From the NCBI GenBank assembly GCA_016699835.1, contig CP064987.1:992001-1056000 (forward strand): DNA of 64,000 nucleotides, in the 5' to 3' direction. Positions 17,716 to 23,944 of this stretch are shown one piece after another. Position 1 is the stretch's first letter; each line of letters starts with the position of its first letter. The notes beneath the pieces were generated by a model, which made no database searches, had not been told where the DNA came from, and saw nothing but the letters and a program-made list of their open reading frames with translations. The DNA is from Phycisphaerales bacterium (lineage in GTDB: Bacteria; Planctomycetota; Phycisphaerae; Phycisphaerales; UBA1924). Both the position numbers and the translations under genes were made by a program.

Positions 17716-18828
17716 TCACCGGCGAAGTTCGTCGGCGATCACCCGGGCCACACGCCTTGCCCCGTCCGCCGGACCGAGTTTGCCCAAATTCTCACGCATG
17801 TTCGCACGCACGCCCGCGTCGAGCCTCGATTCCACAGCCGTCCAGAGTGCGGCGGCGTTCTGCCCCGGCTCAATCAGGTCGGTCACGAGCACCGCGCCGC
17901 CGACCTCGACCAGCCGCGCCGGGTTGCGCGCCTGGTGCGCGTCCTTGTGATAGGGATACGGCACGAAGATCGCCGGCACGCGGTTCGCCCAGACCTCGGC
18001 GACGATCCCCGCGCCCGAGCGCCCGATGGCAAGATCGGCGGCCACCCAGGCGACGCCCATCTCGCGCATGAGCGCACAGACATGCGCGCGCACACCCAGC
18101 CGTTCGTACGCCTCTCGCACCTCGCGCTCGTCGTCCTTGCCGGTCTGGTGGATGATCTGCCAGTCGGCGAGTGCGTCGCGATGGGCCTCGACCATGGCGA
18201 CGACACCACGGTTGATGCTGCGCGCGCCCAGGCTCGCGCCGGTGATGAAGAGCGTTGGACGATCGGGATCGAGGCCGAGTTTTTCGCGGCACGACGGAGC
18301 ATCCGCGGCGGCGATCGCGGCGGTTCGGACGATCGGCGGAATCCGTGGCCACGACGGCGGCCCAGCGTCGGCGGTCGTGAGCACGCGCGTGGCAAACCGG
18401 GCAACGAAGCGGCTGGACAGACCCGCGACGGCGTCGAGATTGACCATGATGACGGGAATGCGCGCGCGTCGCGCGCTCCATGCAACCGGGGCCGCCACGA
18501 AACCACCGAGGGCCACCACCGCGCGCGCACCGGCGATCAATCGCGACGCGTCGGTCGTGCTCGTTCTCCAGTGTGCCGCGAAGGCCAACGCGCGCCGCGG
18601 GGAGAGGCCGAACGGTCGGGCCTCGAGCGGCGTGAAGTCCACGGCGGTTCCGGCAAGTTTCTCGTTGGAGAGGATCGCGCGGTCGATGTCGCGGGTGGAG
18701 CAGACGAAACGGAGGCATTCTGATGTGACCGATGGGTCACATTCGAGGAGTTTCTCGGCGATGGCGAGGCCCGGGTAGATGTGCCCGCCCGTGCCGCCGC
18801 CGGCGAAGACGACTCGCGGCGTGCTCAT
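17716..18828 (-). CDS. murG: MurG, lipid I to lipid II GlcNAc transferase
   Basis: Adds N-acetylglucosamine to lipid I at the inner face of the cytoplasmic membrane to form lipid II, the peptidoglycan precursor. The N-terminal GGGTGGHIYPG loop (10-20), the GASLGARSINRG segment and the donor-binding region near GRSGAGIVAEVWANRVPAIF match the family; length of 370 residues is normal. The ATG overlaps the ftsW stop as ATGA, so both are expressed together as a remnant of the division/cell-wall cluster. Presence of both genes implies a peptidoglycan wall. Confidence 0.95.
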   Translation of the reverse strand: MSTPRVVFAGGGTGGHIYPGLAIAEKLLECDPSVTSECLRFVCSTRDIDRAILSNEKLAGTAVDFTPLEARPFGLSPRRALAFAAHWRTSTTDASRLIAGARAVVALGGFVAAPVAWSARRARIPVIMVNLDAVAGLSSRFVARFATRVLTTADAGPPSWPRIPPIVRTAAIAAADAPSCREKLGLDPDRPTLFITGASLGARSINRGVVAMVEAHRDALADWQIIHQTGKDDEREVREAYERLGVRAHVCALMREMGVAWVAADLAIGRSGAGIVAEVWANRVPAIFVPYPYHKDAHQARNPARLVEVGGAVLVTDLIEPGQNAAALWTAVESRLDAGVRANMRENLGKLGPADGARRVARVIADELRR

Positions 18829-20039
18829 GCCGGCACGAGTGCGTCGAGGGCGACCTCGTCGTCGTACTGGGTGCGATCAACGGCGAGGACGAGGCCGAGG
18901 GAGAAGGCGGTGAGGATCCAGCCGGTGCCGCCGGAACTGAGCATGGGGAGGGCGATGCCCTTGGTCGGGGCCATGCCCGTGGCGACGGCGAGATTGATGA
19001 GGGCCTGGAGCCCGACGGTGGAGACGACGCCGAGTACGAAGAGGCGGAGGAGTGGCGACTTCTCTCGGGCGTAGATGGCGTATCCCGCCCAGACGAGGGC
19101 GAGGAAGAGGCCGACGACCAGCCCGGCACCGGCGATCCCGAGTTCCTCGCAGATGACGCCGAAGATGAAGTCGGTGCGGCCTTCGGGGAGGTAGCCCATT
19201 TTCTGGAGGCCGAAGCCCAGCCCGCGTCCGAAGCCGTCGCCATTGGAGACGGCGAGGAGGGACTGGATCATGTGGTAGCCTGTGTCCTCGGGATCGGCGT
19301 AGGGGTTCAAGAAGGCGGTGATGCGGTCGATGCGGTAGGGGTTGGTGATAATGGCGGCGGCGAGACCGGCGAGACTCAACGGGACGAAGATGAGGAACTG
19401 CCAGAGTTTCGCGCCCGCGGCGAGGAGGACGACGCAGGCGCTGGCGGCGATGAGGGCGCCGGTGCCCAGATCCTCGAGGACGACAAAGGCGGCGACGAGC
19501 GCAACGGCGACGAGCGCCGGGACGAGGCCCTTCCAGAAGCGGGCGAGTTCGCCCGTGCGCGCGGCGCTCGCGGCGTACCACGCCATCAGGCCCGCGAGCC
19601 CCCACTTGGCGATCTCGCTGGGCTGCATGGTGAGCGCCTTGGCGAAGGGGAGGGCGATCCAACGGTGTGAGCCGTTCTTGGAGAGGCCGATGAAGGGGAC
19701 ATAGACAAGAGCGCATACGGCGACGAGCACGAGGCTCGCGGCGAGGAGGAGGGTGACGCGTCGGCGGGTCTCGCCGGGCATGGGTGAGGCGGAGGCGTTC
19801 TCGAATGCCGCGACGAGTCGACGCACGGGGACGTAGGTCCCGGCGATGAGCGCGGCGAGGGCGAGGGCCATGTAGGCCGAGGATCTCGAGAGGACGATGG
19901 ATTGGAAGGTGACGCCGTCGGTGGCGGGATGTCCGGCGCCGACGAGTTGGACGCTCATGTCGGCGGAACTGACCATGACAACGCCGAGCGTCAGGAGTGC
20001 GAAGACGCAGAGCGCGATGATGTGCCCGGGTCGGAGCAT
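18825..20039 (-). CDS. ftsW: FtsW/RodA-family (SEDS) peptidoglycan glycosyltransferase
   Basis: A polytopic membrane protein of about 404 residues that polymerises lipid II. SEDS hallmarks are visible: NGSHRWIALPF, the MQPSEIAKW motif, and a C-terminal ALPMLSSGGTGWILTAF. About ten hydrophobic segments are seen. Coupling with murG favours FtsW over RodA. I chose the ATG at 20039 because the frame further upstream runs through a clear terminator at 20105-20138 and reads as Pro/Arg-rich junk. No good ribosome site precedes it. Confidence 0.92.
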   Translation of the reverse strand: MLRPGHIIALCVFALLTLGVVMVSSADMSVQLVGAGHPATDGVTFQSIVLSRSSAYMALALAALIAGTYVPVRRLVAAFENASASPMPGETRRRVTLLLAASLVLVAVCALVYVPFIGLSKNGSHRWIALPFAKALTMQPSEIAKWGLAGLMAWYAASAARTGELARFWKGLVPALVAVALVAAFVVLEDLGTGALIAASACVVLLAAGAKLWQFLIFVPLSLAGLAAAIITNPYRIDRITAFLNPYADPEDTGYHMIQSLLAVSNGDGFGRGLGFGLQKMGYLPEGRTDFIFGVICEELGIAGAGLVVGLFLALVWAGYAIYAREKSPLLRLFVLGVVSTVGLQALINLAVATGMAPTKGIALPMLSSGGTGWILTAFSLGLVLAVDRTQYDDEVALDALVPA

Positions 20040-20104
20040 CGGAGGAGTGATATCGGCGAAGCGGGTCGACGCGGGCCAGAACGGAGTTGTGATGACCAGA
20101 AACG

Positions 20105-20138
20105 AATCGCCCGACCCACACGAGTGAGTCGGGCGATT
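20105..20138 (-). terminator. intrinsic terminator after the trypsin-like gene
   Basis: AATCGCCCGAC and GTCGGGCGATT form a perfect 11-bp stem with a 12-base loop, 29 bases after the stop at 20167. On the minus strand the stem is followed by TTCGTTTCT, a moderate T-rich tail. It separates this gene from ftsW. Confidence 0.75.
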
Positions 20139-20166
20139 GATTGTGCATCGATTGGACCGGTTGGCG

Positions 20167-21057
20167 TTAGGGTTCCATCTCGCCGGCGTCCTCGGGCTTG
20201 GGTTCGGCTGGAGCCGGGGCGGCTTCATCGGGGGACTTGCCCGAGGCGGCCATTTCCTTGGCCCGTGCGGTGGCCTTGACGACCTCTTCGGCGCCCAGGA
20301 TCATGCCGGTATTCTGGAAATCTTCCCGGCTGGAGAAGATCCCCCGGAGGCCTTCCATCTCGTCCTGATCGGGCATGACCATCGTGCCGACGCCGACGAC
20401 TTTGCCGTGGAGATCGAAGACGGGGAGGCCGAGAGAGACGATGCTGTTGGAGGAGTCGAAGTAGATGTGGCGAGGCTTCCTGGTGATGCCGCTGATCCTT
20501 GCCTGGCTGATGAGTGTGGCGCGATCGAAGAACTTGCCCATGCGTCGGATGCCGAAGATAGTGTCGCCGATGTCTGGTGTCGCGGCGTCGGCGAAGGAGA
20601 CGAAGGGATATCCCTCGGCGGCGGGCTCGTTGATCTGGATCCAGGCGAGGTCGAGTTCGCCATCCTTCGCGATCATTTTGGCGTCGACGCCCTGGGTGTC
20701 ATCGCCGATGAGGACCTTGATGTCGGTGGGGGTGAGTGAGGCCCCGCCTCCGAACCGTGACATGAATCCGCCGAGATAGGTGTTGGCGACGAGCACGAGA
20801 CCGGGTTGCTCCACGATCAGCCCGGGGGCTTCCATCTCCATGTCCTCGTCGAGTCCGGCGGCACCTCCCTTGAGGACGTACTTCACGGTGACGAGGGCCG
20901 AGGCGCGAGTCTCGGCGAGGGATTTCATCGAGTCGGCGACGGGATCATCGGCGCGGACGCGGGAGTCGCTGGGCGCGAAGGCCGCGAGGGCGAGGAGCGT
21001 GACGGAGGCGGCGGCGGCGAGGAGGACGCGATTGGTGCGGGACATTCGGGATTCCAT
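20167..21057 (-). CDS. exported trypsin-like protein with degenerate active site
   Basis: 296 residues with a signal peptide (hydrophobic stretch VLLAAAASVTLLALAAFA). The core aligns by eye with the protease domain of the neighbouring DegP-like protein, but the catalytic His position reads VANTYL (Tyr94) instead of TNAHV, and the GNSGGP serine loop is replaced by SIVSLGLPV. The DLAWIQI segment keeps the Asp. It is therefore probably a pseudoprotease, perhaps a regulator or adaptor. The C-terminus is Pro/Glu/Ala-rich. Start at 21057 follows GGAG; an in-frame ATG at 21045 is an alternative. It lies just downstream of the DegP gene but beyond that gene's terminator. Confidence 0.75.
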   Translation of the reverse strand: MESRMSRTNRVLLAAAASVTLLALAAFAPSDSRVRADDPVADSMKSLAETRASALVTVKYVLKGGAAGLDEDMEMEAPGLIVEQPGLVLVANTYLGGFMSRFGGGASLTPTDIKVLIGDDTQGVDAKMIAKDGELDLAWIQINEPAAEGYPFVSFADAATPDIGDTIFGIRRMGKFFDRATLISQARISGITRKPRHIYFDSSNSIVSLGLPVFDLHGKVVGVGTMVMPDQDEMEGLRGIFSSREDFQNTGMILGAEEVVKATARAKEMAASGKSPDEAAPAPAEPKPEDAGEMEP

Positions 21058-21173
21058 GGTGGCTCCGGGTGAGGCTCCCCATTGGGGAGTGAAGGGTGAT
21101 CGGGCTTGGTCAGATGGTGCGGAGGAAAAAGAGCGAGCACAGTTTGTCGCTGGGAAGAGTTGTAGGAGAAGAA

Positions 21174-21198
21174 GACCCAGGCAGGACGCCTGGGCCAC
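21174..21198 (-). terminator. terminator hairpin after the DegP gene; palindrome family member
   Basis: CCCAGGC and GCCTGGG pair perfectly across a 5-base loop, 31 bases after the stop at 21225. On the minus strand the stem is followed by TCTTCTTCTCC, a pyrimidine-rich tail. The minus-strand sequence GTGGCCCAGGCGTC closely matches the palindrome at 61679-61705, so this may be a dispersed repeat doing terminator duty. Confidence 0.7.
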
Positions 21199-21224
21199 GA
21201 GACTGGGTCGGGACGCAAGTGTTC

Positions 21225-23369
21225 TCAGGGCTTAGGGGCTTCCTTGGCGGTTTCCTCGGCGGTTTTGGGCTTCCAGGAGGGCTCGGCGAACTTGAACTGG
21301 GTGCGCTGCCCACGGAGGACGACGAAGGTGACGCGCTCGGGCTGGTCCTTGGCAATCACGTCCATCGCGTCGCGGTAGGACTTGATGTCGGTGATCTCGG
21401 TGTTGTTGATGCGCTGGATGAGATCACCCATGAAGATTCCGGCGGTCCCGGCCCAGCCGGCGTTGTCGGCGTTCACGACGATGACACCCTGGATGGTGTC
21501 GTCCCAGCGGTTCTCATCGCGATCGAAGAAGGTGAGTTCGCGGACGGTGAGTTCGAAGTCCTTGTTGGTGTCGCGGAGGGCCTCGTCCTCGCCGATGCGG
21601 GTGCGCTCGAGGGGGACGTTGACGGCAATCGATTCGCCCTCGCGGGTGAGGGTGAGGTTGGCGTCCTCGCCGATGTTGAGTTTTCGGATCTGTCGCTGGA
21701 ACATCCCGGCGTCCTGCATGCCGCGGGGGTTGAGTCGATCGCCGTTGATCGCGGTGATGATGTCGCCGACCATGAGGCCGGCGGTGGCGGCGTCGGTCTT
21801 GGGGTAGACGCGCGTGACCCGGAAGCCGACGAGGTCCTTGTCGCCGAGTTGCTCGGCGAGGGTGCGGAGGATGGGCTGGGTGGCGACGCCGATCCAGGCC
21901 TTGGGGATCTCGCGCGGCGGGTCGTGGGGCTTGTCGCGGCGCGGCTTGAGGAGCGTGATCTGGTTGGAGCCTCGTCGCTCGAACTCGACGAGGACGTACT
22001 CGGGGAGCGGGTCCTGGTTGGCGATGTCCTTGTAGATATCGAGGAGGTCCTTGAGGGAGTCGACGGGCTTGGAGGCGATGGAGCGGATGATGTCGCCGTA
22101 GCTGAGTGAGGGCTCGGCGAGGCCCGCGGGGCCTCCGGACGTCACGCCGCGGACGAGGGCGCCTTTGTTGGAATCGAGGCGCCAGGCTCGGACGATCTGA
22201 TCGGTGATCTGGGAGGCGGAGAGGCCGAAGAGTCGCAGGGCGGCCTCGTCGGGATCGTTGCGGAGGAGTCGCTCGGTTGTGGCCGAGACGCTGAGTTCGT
22301 CGTGATCGCGCAGGACGACGAGGTTGATGGTGCTCCCGACGGGGGAGTCGGCGATTGCCCGGGCGACGGCGGGGATCTGCTCGGGGAACCGGGCGGAGAC
22401 GGGCTGGTCGTTGAGTTTCACGATGACATCGCCGGCGTGGATGCCGGCCTTGGCGGCTGGGGAATCGTCGTCGACGGAGTTGACGAGGATGCCGTCGTCA
22501 TAGCCGGAGCGTTTGATGCTCTTGAGGGAGATGCCCAGGGTGCTGCGGATGACCTCGCCGTCTTTGATGATGCGGCTGGTGATGTTGCGGGCGAGTGCGG
22601 CGGGGATGGCGAAACTCATGCCGGCGCCGCCCCGGGCGTTGACGCCGACGAGTTCGCCCTTCATGTTGACGAGGGGGCCGCCGGAGTTGCCGGGGTTGAT
22701 GAGGGCGTCGTGCTGGATCCACTGGGTGAAGACCTCGGGGGAGGAGTTGAAGTCGAACTCCTGGTCGGCGAGGTCGTCGCCGGAGGACGAGGTGAAGACG
22801 CGCTCGGTGTTGGAGACGATGCCCAGCGTAACGGAGCGGGAAAGGGCGAAGGGGGAGCCCATCGCGAGGACGTAGTCGCCGACCTGGAGGTTGTCGGAGG
22901 TGGTGAACGAGGCGTTCTGGAGCGGACCCGTTTCGTTCGGATCGATCTTGAGGACGGCGAGGTCGGTCATGGGGTCCTCGCCGATGAGTTTGGCGGGGAT
23001 CTCGCGTTTGTCGGCGAGGGTGACCTTGAACTCGCGGCCGTCGTTGACGACGTGGGCGTTGGTGACGATGTATCCCTCGGGGCTGAAGATCGTGCCGCTG
23101 CCGACGGATTGGGACTTGTTCTCCTTGCCGCCGTAGTAGGAATAGGAGACGACGCGGATGTGGACGAGGGCGGGGGCGACCTTGTCTCGGGCGAAGGAGA
23201 TGGCGTCGCGGATGTCTGGGGTTGTGCCCGCGGGCTGATCGGAGAGCGTGTGGTTAGGGGCAACCTCGAGTGGCGTCGTCTCGGGAGCGGTCTCGTTGGC
23301 TGGTGCCGTGGCGGCGCAGCCCAGGAGCGTGGAAACGGCGAGTGAGACGGCGAACGCGTGTGTGTGCAT
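21225..23369 (-). CDS. DegP/HtrA-family serine protease, lipoprotein with multiple PDZ domains
   Basis: An envelope quality-control protease of 714 residues. The N-terminus has a lipobox (LLGC, Cys18), so it is probably membrane-anchored. The catalytic triad is complete: His106 in TNAHVV, Asp136 in MTDLAVL and Ser229 in GNSGGP. After the protease domain come at least three, probably four, PDZ domains (about 265-365, 370-455, 485-575 and 600-695), more than the two of E. coli DegP. The pairing with a catalytically degenerate relative just downstream is notable. The ATG at 23369 follows GGGAT. A terminator follows the gene. Confidence 0.92.
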   Translation of the reverse strand: MHTHAFAVSLAVSTLLGCAATAPANETAPETTPLEVAPNHTLSDQPAGTTPDIRDAISFARDKVAPALVHIRVVSYSYYGGKENKSQSVGSGTIFSPEGYIVTNAHVVNDGREFKVTLADKREIPAKLIGEDPMTDLAVLKIDPNETGPLQNASFTTSDNLQVGDYVLAMGSPFALSRSVTLGIVSNTERVFTSSSGDDLADQEFDFNSSPEVFTQWIQHDALINPGNSGGPLVNMKGELVGVNARGGAGMSFAIPAALARNITSRIIKDGEVIRSTLGISLKSIKRSGYDDGILVNSVDDDSPAAKAGIHAGDVIVKLNDQPVSARFPEQIPAVARAIADSPVGSTINLVVLRDHDELSVSATTERLLRNDPDEAALRLFGLSASQITDQIVRAWRLDSNKGALVRGVTSGGPAGLAEPSLSYGDIIRSIASKPVDSLKDLLDIYKDIANQDPLPEYVLVEFERRGSNQITLLKPRRDKPHDPPREIPKAWIGVATQPILRTLAEQLGDKDLVGFRVTRVYPKTDAATAGLMVGDIITAINGDRLNPRGMQDAGMFQRQIRKLNIGEDANLTLTREGESIAVNVPLERTRIGEDEALRDTNKDFELTVRELTFFDRDENRWDDTIQGVIVVNADNAGWAGTAGIFMGDLIQRINNTEITDIKSYRDAMDVIAKDQPERVTFVVLRGQRTQFKFAEPSWKPKTAEETAKEAPKP

Positions 23370-23667
23370 GAGTTATCCCATCGGATCGCCGAGGTGGCGA
23401 AGGTTCGGGGCGAGAGTGGATCAACGCCTGGACGAGTGTCGAAGGGGTTCGACTCGCGAGCGGCGCGGAAGATCCTTGGCATGCCGAGGGCGGCGAGCCG
23501 ATGGGAGTGACTTGATGGTCACGAGGATCCGGTCGGAGCTGGGCCTGGCGTGATTCACGTTGGACCGAGCGGCCGGGATCCGGAATCGCAAGCCCGACAG
23601 GCGACCAGTTGTGTGACCTGGCGTGCGACCTGGCGGAGTTCGTGGGCTATATTTTGGCGGATTTGCT
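23370..23667. other. intergenic region between divergent htrA-like gene and tRNA-Gln
   Basis: About 300 bases without a supportable gene. It must hold the htrA-like promoter (leftward) and the tRNA promoter (rightward). The AT-rich TATATTTTGG near 23648-23657, just before the tRNA, is a candidate -10 region for the latter. Nothing else recognised. Confidence 0.35.
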
Positions 23668-23738
23668 TGGGGATTGGTGTAACGGTAGCACGACTGACTC
23701 TGACTCAGTTAGTCTAGGTTCGAATCCTAGATCCCCAG
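23668..23738 (+). tRNA. tRNA-Gln, anticodon CTG
   Basis: A complete cloverleaf can be drawn: acceptor TGGGGAT with ATCCCCA, a D-arm GTG/CAC with loop TAACGGTAG, anticodon stem ACTGA/TCAGT with loop CTCTGAC (anticodon CTG at 23700-23702), and T-arm CTAGG/CCTAG with loop TTCGAAT. The discriminator is G and no CCA is encoded. Decodes CAG. Confidence 0.95.
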
Positions 23739-23772
23739 TTTTCAAGCACTTACGTGTAGCATCTGCGCCCAG

Positions 23773-23791
23773 CCCGACTCTATAAGTCGGG
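23773..23791 (+). terminator. terminator hairpin after tRNA-Gln
   Basis: CCCGACT and AGTCGGG form a 7-bp stem with loop CTATA, 35 bases after the tRNA, followed by GTGTTTATG. The T-tract is short, so termination efficiency is uncertain. Confidence 0.55.
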
Positions 23792-23944
23792 GTGTTTATG
23801 TGCGCTTGCGATACGTGGACTCCACGTCCGGGAACTTGGGCTTGAGCGGGGGTCGGGGCGGGTCGATGTTGGACATGGGTTGTTCTTGGGCCACGCGGCG
23901 GCGGGGAAAGTGTCCTGTGCCGGGCGTGTGGCGTCGGGAGGCGC

